A stretch of DNA of 64,000 bases, taken from contig NC_090944.1 in assembly GCF_040807025.1 (NCBI RefSeq), forward strand, positions 123,867,738 to 123,931,737, in the 5' to 3' direction. This stretch comes from Struthio camelus. Lineage: Eukaryota; Chordata; Aves; Struthioniformes; Struthionidae. The stretch's first letter is position 1. Every line of letters begins with the position of its first letter. Under the pieces are notes generated by a model that searched no databases, had not been told where the DNA came from, and saw only the letters and a list, made by a program, of their open reading frames with translations. Positions 1 through 15,200 of the stretch are shown here, one piece after another. The translations under genes and the position numbers were made by a program.

Positions 1-1732
1 AGAATCCATTTAGGACTTCTCTGCGAGACAAGACCATCCTCAAGGGTAACCACTTGGGTGCACTTAAGGAAACCATCCCTCAGAAGCTTATTTTATGTTC
101 AAGATCTCACTGTTAATTTGAAATGTATGAAGTGAGTGGGCTACCAGACTGTGACAGGCTCAAATCCCATTTGTTAGCCATGGTCTGACATTAGTTCAAT
201 AGAGAATAGCGGGTCTGTTTGAGCTAATAATTGACTGAGTACAACTTTTCCACAGTTTTAAATCCAGTATGCTTTTGTGACATAGACCTGACTGTTAATT
301 CTTTCTCTTCGTGGTTTCTGGGAGCCCTATTAATTTGCTTTCACCAAAGTCTTTGTCACTCCGCTCTCTGGAAAGAGCGTCACTCTGCTCTCACGGAAAA
401 TGACCTCCTAGTATTTGTATACTCAGCCTCATCTTGCTAAAATCCCAGATTTTCCGTGTTGCTTTTCAGGACAAGCTTTTGATGCAAAAAACTTACAAGC
501 ATTTAAGCAAATTACATATTCAAGTCCCATCATGTATCAAACAGAACTTCAGTACATCCCTTTTTCTGGTAAGCTCCTAATCTAGTTTTGAGTCATATGC
601 AAATAGTGAAAAATCAAAAGAATCTTAGACGCTCAGAAAAAATGTAAGTTCCTCACAGCATAGCTGAGCTCCCTAGAACAGGAGACTTTTGAAAGAAATA
701 ATACACTCTAAAGAGTAGCTTGCAAAGAGCAAAATCTGAAACGCTCACACAAGAATGCACATTCAAGCACCTGCATATGTTGCTTATATTTGCATGCACA
801 CGTAGCTCGTGCTGCACTTGCATCTTCTGCTGACACAAGTTTATGTGCCTTTTTAAACGCATACAGAACCAATTCTTCATGTTTATGTAATCCCAGTTTA
901 GACTGGGTCAACAGTATAGATGTAGAAGTGAGAAATCATTGCAGTTTGATTTTCACAGAAGCGTGGTTTGCCATTTCATAAGCCACACAGAAGGATTCGT
1001 GGCTACAGAGGAGAACAGGAGAAGCCAGTTTTCAGTTCAGCTACTGCGGGGTTCCAATTTTTCATTTAGGTTGAAATTTTACATAGAGTATTCTATGGAT
1101 TTTTTCCTCCATTTCTGGGAATTTTCTCAACCATCTTCTGATTTATATAACACTTAATTCCTTTGACTGTGTACTGTATAGAGTCAAAGCGTTCAACAAT
1201 TCAATTTAACTCGAGAAATAACATCTCTCAGCACCTAGCAAAATAATTATGTTATAGCCTCAGGGGACAACGGCACACAGAGATTTTCACTGACTTACTT
1301 AAGAGCATGCCACAAGGCACTGGCTGACTCTCAGGCCTCTCCTTAAGACAAACTCCTCAAGACCTGACCCAGATATTTCTTTCTTAGCCTAACTTTTCAA
1401 AAAATTTGCCAGGAGATCAGTAAGATATCGGGATGTCTCAGGGACACAACCGTCCATCAGTAGAATGAATTTACTGACCCATGAGGTCTCTTTCATACAC
1501 GGACTGAGGGGCTTTTCCAGAAGCTCTGCTTCCAGTCCTGAAATAACGATAAAAGGCAATCTATGCAATAGGGGGCTGCACTTCTGCATCTTTTTTCCAG
1601 AAGTAAAGGTAGTATTTAGGATAGGTTATTTTACCAAGAAAGAAGAGAAAAAGACATTATACAGAAAGATCTATTGTCACATAGAAGGTAACAGAACACT
1701 GCCAGGAAGTCCAAATACACAGCAAATGCTGA

Positions 1733-1770
<38 letters not shown>
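1733..1770 (+). repeat. (AT)10(AC)9 microsatellite
   Basis: Ten AT units run straight into nine AC units, a compound dinucleotide microsatellite likely to be polymorphic. Confidence 0.95.
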
Positions 1771-2728
1771 CCCTTGTTCACGAACTAAGAACATTTCTTA
1801 CAAGTTCAGAAAAAATCCAAACCATGACCACCACAGGTGTTCAAACCAGACAAAAACGACACTAGTCCCTAAAGGAAGGGTCTTTTCTGGTCATTTCTCT
1901 ACTGGGAGATAGACTTGGCTTTCATTTCAAGAAGCTCTATAAAAGTTATCTTATATGGCTGATATTCCCATTGTCTAGAGACTTCAGTCTATTTTAGGGC
2001 ATGTTTACGTGCTTCAACGGAAAAACATAGGGGGGGAAGAGGCAAATGTTCAGTTGCATTCTGGGCAACATTTGTATCAAATGCAAGTCACAGTAGAATA
2101 TTAGGATGATAATTTTATACATTACAATGTCCATACGCATATAAACACACATCCCTTAAGACTTCCTTTATTTCTGTTGACACTTTAGAAATTATTCATG
2201 TGATTAATGAGTGAATTATACACTGAATTTATACATTAATACCTAATACTGAGGCCCAAATAATTCCTGGACTAATATATTATTTAAAAGCACGTAGGAA
2301 GATTAGAAACTGGGTTAATTTACCAGTATCTAGCTTAGGGCTCCAATTTTCTTAAAGATAAATTCAGTACACGAAGAGGCAATTGGACATGTTGTGAGGA
2401 CAGAAGCTTTCAGATATTTCAAACATTAGAGCTGTTCAGATAGATTCTTATCATCCATATAAAATGGAAAGTGAAACACACATCACACTTCAAAATGGCA
2501 AGCTTAAGACTAAAAAATAAAACAATCCTGCAACTAGAGAAAGCACCCGAGAAGCATTTCATGAAGTTTTGAACACTCAAAGCAGATGAATGTTATCTGA
2601 AATAAGCAGCAGTAACATGGGTGGCTGTGGTGACCTTTTAGGTTCTTTGCTCTCAGACATGGCCCAGGCTGTCCATGTTCTCTTATGCTGTGGCAAATGC
2701 AATGTCAGACTTCGCTCCTAAAAATATT

Positions 2729-2748
2729 GGGGGGGGGGAGGGGGGGGG
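2729..2748 (+). repeat. G10-A-G9 tract
   Basis: Ten G and nine G are separated by one A. The tract could form a G-quadruplex, and its length may be unreliable in assembly. Confidence 0.95.
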
Positions 2749-5745
2749 AAAGCAGCACACTAACAGTTACATACAGGGCACACTACCGTGTAGCCATACA
2801 CACCACGAAAATCACTCCCCTTTCAAAGGGGATTGTTTGTCCCTGCAGTTTTGGGGTGGGAATTTCAGAGTATTGTGTCAGAAGGAAGCCCAACCAATTT
2901 TTCTAAACCAGGACATTTGATATATTTGAACCTCAGTAATAGCTGGGAATGTCCTTCGCAGAGATGTTTTTACACTTTTACTTACTCCCAACTTTTTGTA
3001 AACACACATCCCAAACAAATATTCAGCACAGATTAAACTGATGCTATCAAATTTATTGGCTCTGTCTCCATTATACTTTCCAAAAATAGATACGGATCAA
3101 CAACACTCAATGATTTAACAATCACTGTGTGACAGAGAAATTTGACATACGGTTTATTAAGAGCTGTGTAGATTTTACTTACTGAACAAGCAATTGTTTT
3201 CAATCAATACTTTGATTTAGAATTGGTGGCAACCTTTCAGAAGTCCAAAGGATGGCTTGGTAAAACTTTTCCTAGTGTTTTATTCATACTCTGGTGAGCA
3301 GTGGGACTCTGCAGCTGCTGACCCTGCTCATCGATCCGCCCATCACAATGCTAGCTACGTTTTCCCCAACCCAAAGGGCTGCAAGGAGCTGGTTACCAGT
3401 TTCTCCAGAGTTGAATTTTCCCCGTAACAACATACCTGAGTATACTTGTTCTTGAAAGAGGACAAAATGTCCTGGTTGAATCATTAAGGTAAAACAGTCT
3501 TTGGCAGATGATCAGCATGGAGAATTCCCTTTTGTTAAGCTTTAATGGCTGAAAGTTATAAGGGACTTAAGAACCTTATAAACGGAAAGTATGAGCAGTC
3601 TTTTCTATAGGCACTCTGATCCAGGCTCCTGTAACATTGGAGTGCTATAACAGACCTGCTCCATATACTGCATTTAAATGAATCCTTTCAGTAACTTTTA
3701 TACCATGTCCTGTATTAATGCATGATATTAGCTGTTCCTTGCTCTATCTTCAAGAGTTAGTACTCCATAGTCACAATATATTGCATTTACACAATGGCTC
3801 AGCTATTTCACCTTATTGCCAGCTTTGAAGGGAAAACTTTCTTCCCTGGACCCACTACTCAAAAAAGGTTGCACATACAGACTAACAATAACTGCTCCGA
3901 GGAGAGCTAAGCAACTTTAATGGGGGAATCGATGAACCACTGAATAGATTTACTTGATAACCTCTGCACGAGAGAAACTCTCCCACCTCAGAGTTTCCCA
4001 TGATTGCACCACATTTTACACCTTTCTCCAATACCTGCAGCTTCACGAGCTCTGCATTTGGGGACACTGCAGCACAAAAGGAGCAGGGAAAGGCTTAATC
4101 CTGCATGTGCTGTACAGCCAACTGTAAATATGTGAAATTCAGTTGTCCCTAAGTGACAAAAGGGTAGGAGACAATTAAACAGAAATCAATGGTCATGCTT
4201 CATATATTACGTGATGTTTTACTTTTTCCAAGGCTTTGACTATAAAAGGCAGCACTGAATGAGCATCTTCTGCTTTGTGGTATTTTTTTGTGCCTCGCTG
4301 CCTCCCCCTTCCCGCCCTGGGGCATCGCGTTCTAGGGGAAAGCGCACAGATTTCTGCAGGACACAGTGCAGTCACAGTGTTTCTCTTTTGCTGGACCGCA
4401 CTGTTATGTGCGCACCTCTTTTCAAAAAAAGAATTACAGAGAGGAAATGTATTACAGAGTATGGGATTGGATCCAGACTAGGTCAGGAATACCTAGAAAC
4501 AATTGACTTCTTATAGTTGCCTAGTGGCATTTTTGGTATTCAATACTAGGCTTAGTCAAAAGCGTTGCGGGCAATTGTTTGCTCCCCAGCCGCCACCACC
4601 AGAGCTTCCACTTGCCTTAGCAGTCTCAGCAGTGTCTGCCCCTGTCTGTGCTACAGCTCCTCAAAGGAGGAGTCTAGAATTTAGGAACTTAAGGTGCTTC
4701 AGAGCTCTTAAAAATTATATGTTCTGTGCTATACATAATCATATATTGAGAATAGTGAAAGGTCAATACAAGCATTTCACAAACACCCCAAGAGGGGGAA
4801 TTAATCCACCAGCTTCTCAACTGCTGCTCGTGAATCTGGTGCATACATTCACCAGCAATCGGGAAATAAGATAATTTGTTAGAGCTACATACAGTTTTAT
4901 GCAATTGATAAAGACAGGGGCAGATGAGCAAAGAGTAGTAAAAGAATATTTTACTGAAAACAATGCTCCGCATGCATCCAGAACGGTCATCTGGGAGGCA
5001 TAAAAAGCCATGATATATGGAACAGTGTTCTTGTGTTTCTCTCAGAGAAAGTAAAAATACAATACAACTTAGTACTAGCACAAACAGAAACTAGGTTAAA
5101 TTCACAGACATATATTGCCAGAAACAATTCCAACAGACTGAATGAAAAAGCTTATGTAGGCAGAACGGTAATATGCAGCTCACGGTAATATGTATTTACC
5201 AGAGTTACAAGACAGAGTGACAGAACCACTACATACACGCACAGGTTTCTAAAATGATCCTTTGTTCATGTAACGAATTGCCAGATGGACAACACCGACT
5301 CTAGATACTTTGGAGATTTATACTTCTCTCATATTATGTTCTTCTCATACTCCTAAAGACAGCAACCTTTTTTTCCCTCCTCCAAATGTAATATGCCAGT
5401 GATTCTTACTGATCAGGTGAATCTTTGACTAGGGGACCTTTCTGATGGCAGGAGGGGAGGAGAAGATGTGCAAGATAACTTACATAAGTGCACTGCAATT
5501 ATGCCTCCTTAGTTATGCATGCAGCTGGCTCTATTTTAAGACATGCCATAGCATCGCGCACACAAGCACTACGGGGATCTGTCACTCCATGTGTCAGGCC
5601 TTTAAAACTTTCCCCCACCTGCCTGCAAATCACTAGCAGTAACCAAAAGGAGCAGTCAGGCTCGCTGCCATCTGCCATTTGTCAGCGTTGCCAGACTACT
5701 GCTGATGCCTCTTCGTACTCATCCCATGACAGCAAGCCTTTCTGC

Positions 5746-5785
5746 ATTCAATATTCAATTTCATATTCAACTTCATATTCAAAAT
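5746..5785 (+). repeat. Short imperfect tandem repeat (TTCATATTCAA)
   Basis: Three to four imperfect copies of a 10-13 bp unit (TTCAATATTCAA, TTTCATATTCAA, CTTCATATTCAA) lie in tandem. Confidence 0.8.
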
Positions 5786-8135
5786 AACAGGCCAATTAGC
5801 TCTCTTCTACTGGGGTTACTTCATAAACTTCTCCTTCACTTCCAAACTGAGCAGTCTCATTTTCAAAAAAATACATACACAGGGGCAAACAAATCAAAGC
5901 TGCCAGTTAAAATCAAGTTGAATTAGTGTAAAAAAACATACATAGTTGCGTTTATACGAACGCACACCTACTTAAGATGAAGCTACATTAAACTCAGCTT
6001 TAATCTCCTCTCAAATAACATTGCTGCATGTTTAGCTTTCCCCCGGGGAAGATTTTTTTTCCTTCTTTCTTTTTTTGTCCCAGAGGTTTTGTGCAGGTAC
6101 ATTCTGAGGAAGCACTACATTTGTCCTAGTTTTCTGAGGATATGGGAACTGTATCTTTGATTGAAGATACTCATCTTGTTGCGCTAGTGCTACATTGGAG
6201 ATGCTGAGTAGGGTCCTTTTCACAGATGCAGTGCAGCATCTGGAAATCTCAGCCATCCACAGCACAAGGACATGGACCACGTCCGTAAAACACAAGCATA
6301 GCAAATCTGAACTTTCTAAAGGGCCTTGGAGCACTGGGCATTTGGGGTGCAGTCACAGCATATTAACACTGCTAAACCCCATGCTGTTGGGATATAACAA
6401 ATCACCTCAGTATATACCTTCATCTAGATAAAGCCTATTCAAGTGGACAAGCCACGAGCAGGGTCTTCCAGCAGTCTGCCATCCCCTTTGCTCTAAACTG
6501 TTTCCTCCATAATTTGTTTGATTTAGCATTATATATGATTCTACAGGACCTTGCTTCTTACTTAGTAACATGTTGGCTTGTTTTTTTTTTTTATTAACAG
6601 CAGTCAGTTTTCTGCCTCGTTCCGGTATTGATTCAGGCTCTTTCAGGACAGAAAAATATAAATATTTTCATTATGGCTTAAACTGGTTCCTGTTACCCAA
6701 TTGGGTCATGCTGCATTGTCTCCCTTCCTCCAGCTACTTCTGCTCTTTTTGCTCCAGGGGTTTTCTCAGGACACTTCAGAAAGTGTTTTCCTCTGGTTCT
6801 TTTCAACAGGCAATGAACATTGAGCAAAGTGGAGAAAAGGATCCAGATGAAATTGGTGGGTCTAGCTCCTCTCTAGTCTGAATAATCAAGAGTGGGCTTA
6901 AGGTACAGAGTCTCACCCTGAAGACGAGCGCCTCTGCAGTTGTGGTATGTTCAGCTCCTTCTGAAAATATGTCCCAATTTTGATGTGTATTTCTGGATTC
7001 AAACCTCATGGGAGCAAGAGATCTGATTTGAAACCACTGTTAGCTTTCTATAGTTCTGCACAGAATTTTTCTTAAATGGCCAATGCTATTTTAAGAGATA
7101 TATGTGGGGTAAGAAAGTCCCAAATCAGAGTTCACCTGACAAGTCCTCAAAAGACTACACACAAGCCTGCAAATGGTGCACATATCAGCCAGGGAGGGTG
7201 GGCGAAGTTTGATTTACAGCTTCTACCAGCTCCACAGAACAAAAAAGCAGCAAGAGCTGAGATATAAACTCCAATTCCTACCTGGCAGCCTGGTAGGTCA
7301 CCTCTACACTATCACACTGTCTCACAAATCTTTTTAAATGGATGCCCACGCTGTTCATTGCCCTCTGCCCAACCCCTGCAGGACAAACTCTCTCATAAGA
7401 ACATTGCTCTCCTGACCTCAATAATTGAGAAGTGGTCCAAACCCACACAAATCATCACACACCTCTGTTGCAACCGTGGTCATGATGAACCAATGTGAAA
7501 GTGTGGAATGTGGTCAATAGCCTTGTAGGAGTTGGAGTTAATACAGTTCAAATAATTGGCTGTTTCATGATCTGGCACTCTATAAGCCATTTAGCTAGAG
7601 CCAGGATCTTCTCACATGGAACCCCTGTGTATAGACACTTTATTGAAAATTTCAGTTCTCTCTATTACCATTTTGCTAGAAACATCCTGTGTCTGGGAAA
7701 TGAGCTTGCATGACACACTAACGTATATTGAAAGCAACGCAGCATCCCCACCTTCTCTTTTCTTCCTTCCACTGTTCTTCTCCTCACCTCCTTTCCTCCC
7801 AAAAAGAAAAGAAATCATAACATGCCTGGAAAAATGGGAGTCAGACCTCAACGCATCTGAGTATCAATCTTGTAGTGACTGAGAAATGGCACCCAGAGGT
7901 CACCTACGTTCAGTGGTACTAGCTTTCATTGTGAACTCCCACTACAGTGGGTAGAAAAGGGTCACTGGGCTTCCACTAACTGACCTTTCTTATCATCTCC
8001 GATTATTTTAATTTCGAGTATCATTGCTATTTGAGTTTCATTTAAACTGTGGTGTTGTGAAGCTATGGACTTGATGTTTAATTTGTGCTAAAATTATCAC
8101 ATGGTCCATGTTGAAAACAATAAAACAATAGGTGC

Positions 8136-8157
8136 TAAAATATCACTAAAATATCAC
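8136..8157 (+). repeat. Two perfect 11-bp tandem copies
   Basis: TAAAATATCAC occurs twice head to tail in ALK intron 1. A short slippage product of no evident function. Confidence 0.85.
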
Positions 8158-8330
8158 TATAGACTCCAACCATGTGGCAGGCATTACATAGGACCCTAAA
8201 AATGGTGTTTTGTTTTGTTACATGTATAAGAAAAAAAAAAAAGACTTCATCTAGTTTTGAATTTTTGCTTGGGACACTGTTGTGAAAATTGTTATGCCTG
8301 CCTTTTGTATTATATCCTACAGAGAAATAT

Positions 8331-8350
8331 GGGGGGGGGGGGGGGGGGGG
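8331..8350 (+). repeat. G20 homopolymer
   Basis: Twenty uninterrupted G bases. Length polymorphism or sequencing error is likely at such a run. Confidence 0.9.
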
Positions 8351-10761
8351 ACAGGAGGAGAGACTAATGATGCATCCATCCAGGATAAGCCAGTTTTGAT
8401 CATGTGATAAACTGTTGAACTCACGCATGCGCCATATAGGTCAAGCATTGCTGTGATATTCACCATAGAAAGTCATTCATTGACATAAAAACCTAAGGGG
8501 TTATGAAAAAGCAATACACAGCCTCAAACACCCTGTTCTAGCAGCTATTTTTGAAACAAAGCATATGGTCTAATAGAATTCAGCAGATTATGAAACCACG
8601 CAAAATCCACTCATTCATAGAGATAAGATTTATCAAATAGCCAGGACACATTCCCCATATTCTCAAGGTATTTCATAATGACACTGACAGCTGAAAGACT
8701 CAGATGCCCGCCTCCTTAGCCCATAACACTGCCAATATTCCAAAATTTATCAAAATGACAATTCAAAGTTATTTGCCCCTGGTTACGATAGAAGGGTCAG
8801 CTGGATTTTTACACAACTCATCTTAAATGACTGATGAAAGACACTGGAAAGACAGTCACTGTTGCTTTCCAGGTATGTACTGCAAGACCCTGAAACTGCT
8901 CCACGCTGAATTGTTAGAGAAACATCTTAGGATGCAAAACAAATTTTTATTAAATTTGTGGATAAAACATGGGCTTTGGGGAAGCATCATTATTATTTTT
9001 GCCTAATAACAATAAAGATTTTCTATTCCCATGCAAAATACACATAGCTGTAAGAATGCTTGAGGAATAAAACAGAAGAGGGGTTAGTTACAGACAAAAG
9101 AGTCAGAAAAGTCTTCATTCGCAAACTTTTCATAATGCCAATACAAAATGGTGAATATTTTTCCAGATTCATTTTTCTCTAAAGGCCTAGCCTAGAAGCT
9201 TACCTTAAGAACAGAGGCTAATTGACAACATTTTGGCCACATCCAATAAGAAAGTAGCGTTCAAAACCACTGAAATCCTATCTCTTCGAAGCCTTTTGTT
9301 AAAACGTTAAAAAGGCCAACTCCAGAGCCTTAGAAATAAATCAGGAAACGGGAAATAATTCAGGATAAATCCTGAGATTTCCTCTATTTTCTTAGCAGAG
9401 TAAAGGCCCAATTATAACGTAGGTAGTTTAGCACGATTAATTATACCACCATAGGAGAACCCAACCCAGTTCAAGAGAGCAAACATGAAAGTAGTGTTTG
9501 TGCTTCCACAGAGTGAGTTCCCAATGCCTCAGTCTGATCCTAGCAGATAAAGGTGTACCACAGGGCTGGAAGCCACCCATGTTAACAGCACATAGCTGGA
9601 AAGAAACGGCAGTTGCAGCTTCTCGTGTTGCTTGCTTGTTGTTGCCTTTCAATATACAAAAAGGGATAAATTTCACCCCCAAATTAGCTGTCTTCACCAT
9701 TTATTAGCCTCAAAAAACTGATACTTCTCATCTCCCAGAGGTTGCGTCACTTACATTTTTAGCAGATGTCTGTTCAAAAACCCTCGAACTACTTTACAAA
9801 TAGCAGAACGCCCTGAGGCCACTTTTACCTATTTTCCTGCAACGTATAATCAAAATTCATTCCATTTTTTCATGATAATTTTGTGATCTCTTTTGATGCT
9901 GGAAATATTCTTTTCTGTTCTTTCCTGAAAGGAACTGTATTTTTAATCAGGCTTTCCAGAAGGCGCTTTTGCTGATCTTAATGTGAAAAGAAGTTTCTGA
10001 AAAAATATACCCAGGAAATGTAACTTCAGAAGGACAGAGTTTACGTGACAGTGACAGCATAGAAGATGAAATGGCTTAGGTCCTTAAATGCTCTGTTCTC
10101 TACACACAGAAGACAGGAGTGCTCAAAAAGCTGAAAACTGCAATATGGTTGTTATGGCTAGAAACTGCTCAGCTTCTACCAGACATTGTAGGAGCATCGG
10201 AGGAAACGCAATGAGAGCCCAAACAGCTGCAATGCCCTCGTTTTTAATCTGAATTGTTTCATTGTCACCTTGCGCTCCCTCACTGACTGCTGGATCTGCC
10301 TCGCGACCTGCATGCTATAGCTCAGTTCTCAGCTGTTCTGTACTGCAATACAAACAGACAGCAGTAGCTTCACCCACCTGCTAACGGAGCAGGCGTGTGT
10401 CAATGGGTTGAGCTGCTGTCTCTACGAGGGAGCCAAACACTAGTCCCGTGTAACTGCCAAATACCCAAACTGTGCCCTAAAGTAGTTAGGGAACTTGGGC
10501 ATGACTTGAGTGTTGGCAATGATGTTGTCAAAAATCTGTCAGTCTCCTAATGAGTCCCTTGCTCTGCACACTGCTTTATCCTGCTGATGCACACGGTGAG
10601 CAATCAGGCTTGGAGAACGCCATAAATCTGAGCACAATCTACCAGGCAACAGGGGTTTTCTAAGAGCGGGCGTTCACAAAAAAAACGGAACGAGGTTAAG
10701 AACGTGTAGGCTGAGCGCTGTAACAGTACAACTCAAGCTGCCCCAAAAAAGTCTGACCAAA

Positions 10762-10785
10762 TTTTTTTTTTTTTTTTTTTTTTTT
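10762..10785 (+). repeat. T24 homopolymer
   Basis: Twenty-four T followed by five A. It could be the complement of an old poly-A tail, but no retroposed body is recognisable on the adjoining side. Confidence 0.9.
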
Positions 10786-12260
10786 AAAAACAGGAATTAC
10801 AAAGGCAGAACCGAGTCTCCAGCACAGCAGGAAACCAACCTCCAGACACATGTACTCAGAAAAATCCCTTCCTGCCAGAGAGAGATCTTGGGGAAATCCA
10901 TGATCATTAGGTACCCCTAGGTGTTGTGATACTGCAGATGGGCACTTTGGGCAATGGTACAAGAACCGGGGCGACCTTGGGAAGCTGGGCTGCACTGCTG
11001 GCAACAGCCACCCGTGGAGCTGGCGGGCGCACGAGGCTGCCGCTCACCACTCGTTTTAACTGGGGTCACAGAGCACGTTTATCAGCACTAACAGGTACGT
11101 TATTACATCGTACCCTAAAAAGAAGGGGGAAAAGAACAAAACTCTGTGCAGCGTCCGAAGACGAAAGACTAAAGATTAAAGAATACAGTAGGTCAGAGTT
11201 TCTCATCTTCCCTGCAGCATCAGAGATGTCACCTAATGACACCGATTACAGAATAGTCTATTCAGTATGCCTTAAGAGAGGCAAATTCACCTCTATTTCA
11301 TACCACTTCAGCAAGACCACAAGATTCAGTTAATGCCATTATTTTATTGAAAAATTAGGATCATGAAAGACCTTGGAATTGCTTACAACACTTAAGTTCC
11401 CACCACTCTCAAATCCAGCAATTTGCCATTTTCCTGGGTGTCAGTCCTACTTGCTTTAACCTCATAAACAACTCATTATAAACTCCATTATAAATTGCAT
11501 TTCAAAGAAATTAGTTAACAAAAAAATCTTAGCTGTTTAAAATAGTAGTAAATATCTTATTTCATTGGATATTACAGGACTAAACACAGGAAAATTGGTT
11601 AAAAAAAATAGAGTCCCTTACTATCGAGACATCAGTTTAAGAAACAAATAACCCTTCATTTTATGGATGTTCATGGCTGATTTCGAAATGCTGAAACTGC
11701 CCTTATCTCTCTCCACTTAGAAGTGTAAAGCTGCCTGACTCATTTTCCATTTAGCCAGCAAAAAAGTTGACAAGCCAGTAGTTTATCACCTTGCTGTGAA
11801 ACTTCTTTCAGGTTTGTCACAGATTTAGTGCTATTTGGAGGAGCTGCAGCATGGTGCTTTTACTCAATGCCTTTGAGAGAAGAGTTATAGTTCAGAAATG
11901 GAATATAAAAAATAGCACTCAGGAAGGAACCTGCAGAGGAAATCACATCAAGGCAGATCTGCGTAGGACCAGGTCGTGACATTATCAGCCACAGGCAGGT
12001 GAGACACCGCAAGCAGCCTCATTAGAAGAGGCAATTTTGGAAAGGGATTCCTGTTCGCATTTAGCTTGTTGAGAGGGAAAAAAAGTTCTTCCGATGAAAA
12101 CAGACAAATACATTCTTTGCCTAGAATATAAAACCCAACAGGTCTCTGCACAGAGGGGACACGAGATTCAGATCACTAGAGCAGAATTTGCCCCCTTGCA
12201 GCTTTAGCTCCAGCTTTGGCTCTGATCCAAGCTTTGGCCTTTAATCTGTGACTCAGAAGA

Positions 12261-12275
12261 TTTTTTTTTTTTTTT
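12261..12275 (+). repeat. T15 homopolymer
   Basis: Fifteen uninterrupted T bases in intron 1, followed by AAAAG. No recognisable element adjoins it. Confidence 0.9.
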
Positions 12276-15200
12276 AAAAGAGAAGAGATTTTGCAAGACT
12301 GAATCTTGATGAAACTCTAGCTCCACAAGCTTGTCCCCCCATCCTTGGGCATGCACTGGAAGGACAGCTGAGGCTCCCTGTGGGCATGACCCCACCAATC
12401 TTTCTGACAATCACAAATGCTACAGAGGCAAGACATATCTGCCTGTTGCCCATGGAGAACAGGGAGCTTCCAGCCCTTGAAGATTTCTGTGCTCAGGAGA
12501 CACAATAATGATGCCAGGATAATAGAAGTGTCCATAAGGAGCCAGAAACAGGCTTAGTGAAGCAGTGACCAGGACTGGGAAGGCATTGACAAGGCTCTGG
12601 ACAGGAAACAGTGTTCTCAAATTACTTTGCAAGCCAGGCTTCAGTTGCTAGGCTAGGGACGTTCCTGGAGCAGCTCAAAAGTCACCATATAAAGCTTTTC
12701 TTCTTAGAGCAGTAGCACCAGAATTCAGAGGCAGAATCCACATTTATTCCATCTAAAATAGCTCACACTGCACATGTGAAATGTAAGCCTTGGTCTTGAC
12801 ATGAAATCAAACCTAAGAATAAAGCAGGAATTTGGACAAGTGTTTGCGTTTTAAGTACTTGGCCTGCCCTTCTTTCTGATGATTCTGTTGATACGACTTG
12901 AGCATAATCTAGTCCGATCCCCATATAATATTACTTCCTTTCCTTGAGCATTTTAATCTGAACGCCACTCCACCGTCCCTAAATGCTTCTGAGAAGGCTA
13001 TTGGAATGATGACAAAAGACATAAGAGATGAGATCATTATTCAACTCTACCTTTGCAAATGGGTTTGACTATCACAGCTATCTTTGAACAGATGTGAGAA
13101 GCAGGAACAAGGCAATTTTGGTTCCTTCTCAAGGAAGAAAGTGTTCTCCATTCAGACGGACATCTCAAGTTCATTGAGTTTTTCTTTTCAGAAAGGATAT
13201 TGCCTCATTTTCCCTTTCTCAATCCTTTAGTCTATTTTTAAAAAACAACTTACTTTCATACTTTCAGAAGTGATAAGAGTCACTTTGAAATCATGTTAAC
13301 ATCAGATAGTGAGAACTTTTTTCATGAAGCAGAAAGGGCATATTTGTTGACCTTTTTAATTTAAAGCCAGGCATAATAATACCCTGTAAATTCCCTATCA
13401 TGAAGGCATGTCCAGTGTGACGCAGACAGGATGGGAAGGAGGAAGCGCTCTTACCCTCAAGTTAGGAAAACCACCTGGGTTGCCTGTGCTGCAAAGTTCC
13501 TTGGGAGTAAACTGAACATAATTTAAGTGAAGGTAAAAACTTGAAACTAGGTCTTCAGAGACACAAAGCTTAATAAAAGGTGGATGTAAACTCTTTAAGA
13601 GGTGACCAGAGCCTTTCACGTCTTTTCTTTTGGACATATTCAAACAGGCCAGACAAGTGCTTTCCTCCTGTCACTGGACCCTGGAAAGCCAACGTTTTCC
13701 CTCTTTGCGTGGACTAGGATGCAAGGATGCTCTTACTTCTTTGTTCCCTGTTATTGGACTGATGTTTCCTTTGCATTCATTCAACGCAAACCCTAGATAT
13801 AGGATGCCAGAAGTCTAAGAGCTAGGCAACAGCAGGACACATTCACCCATGCTACACTGCAACACCTTCTGCCCATAAGTCCTTTCCAGAGAACGATGAG
13901 ATTTCAAGAACAAGGGCTGTCACCACTCAGGTACTTGTTTGGCCAGCATAGGTAAAACATTTTCAGTCACTGAACTTAGCACCAATGTCTTTTTTTGCTC
14001 ACTACCTAAGTTAAGGATGAATGAGAGGTGCCAGACTAGGGGTGGGCAACTGTGATTCCTAATCTCCTTGCACAAAAAACTAGACATGCTGTGTCTCACT
14101 GCTCACTCACAGCAGCAGAGCTGATAGCACAGCAGGAGAGGTGGCTCCTGCCCAGCGTGGTCATGCTGGAGAGCAGAGCAGGTACCTAATGGGAAGATGC
14201 CGTTGACTTCACTAAGCTTAGGATGAGCCTCTTACATATCCCAAACTCCAGTCCCAGGCCCCCAAGGAAACCTGGAAATTATGACTGCAGGGAACAGAAA
14301 CCCCTGCCCATATTACAACCTAAACTGAGGACTTGCCTCCACTCAGTTTGATCACTCTTCTGGGATGACAGTCACTGCTTTCTCCACAAGACTCTATACT
14401 TCAAAGCAAAGTAATATACTGCCTTCAGTAACACTAATGCAATCCCCTTTGATTTATTTCTCCCACCATTTCAGTCAACATCCCAGCAAGTCAGCTACTT
14501 ACCAGCTGCACATCTGCTTGACAGCTTTAGGGATCTTTCTCAAGCAATAAGTCCTGAATGTCTTTCCAGGGTCTTACGCTCCAGCTCTTTACTGTTTATA
14601 GGATATTACTCTATTTATTCTCCGCTTCATAGTCGCCTTTATGTTTATCTACCAGCATTGCCATCTTTCAAGCCACTGTATTTACAGATAAGGCCTTCTG
14701 CATCTGATTACTGGTCTAGTTATTATTTGCTGTTTTCTCCTCTATATTTAGAGGTATTTCACATGTTTGCTGGCTTCATTTCCACACACTATTACCCTTG
14801 TCAGAGACAGAGACTAAAAGTTGCAGTCATAACAATGATCTCATAGCTATCTCCACTAACTTTTTACTAATTCTGCTCCCTACTCACACCCACTTAGTCA
14901 CACTATATTTAGTGTTAACAACAGCTTGTAACTTTACAGTTAACTAGAAAGGAAAAATGAGTTATGCTTTTACCTGTTTTTTATTATTTACAACCAAAAT
15001 ATTGATCTGTTTGTTGTCTTTTCAATTTAACACTACTTCTAATAGTAATAAAATACACCTTTAAGCTTTTACTATCTTGCCGAAAGGGAATCCGGCTTTC
15101 ATTTCTGTTTCTCTGGCATGGTTTGTTGAGGTCATGAACCTAAGGGAAAAGTCTGGCTAGATAAGATCCCAGGAGGAATCACAGGTTCCCTGAAATCTTG

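Noticed and set aside
355..392. GTCACTCCGCTCTC / GTCACTCTGCTCTC repeated 24 bases apart
   Set aside because: Two imperfect short copies only, not distinguishable from chance or minor slippage.
1161..1189. Hairpin CTTTGACT ... AGTCAAAG with a 13-base loop
   Set aside because: An 8-bp stem is expected many times by chance in 64 kb, and nothing around it suggests a terminator or RNA gene.
4230..4260. TATAAAA-like string before an ATG (CTATAAAAGGC)
   Set aside because: A TATA-like word alone is common in AT-rich DNA, and no credible exon follows.
12878..12935. TAATCTAGTCCGATCCCC as the antisense phrase of an avian CR1 3' region
   Set aside because: Only about 18 bases are suggestive and the flanks do not extend the match.
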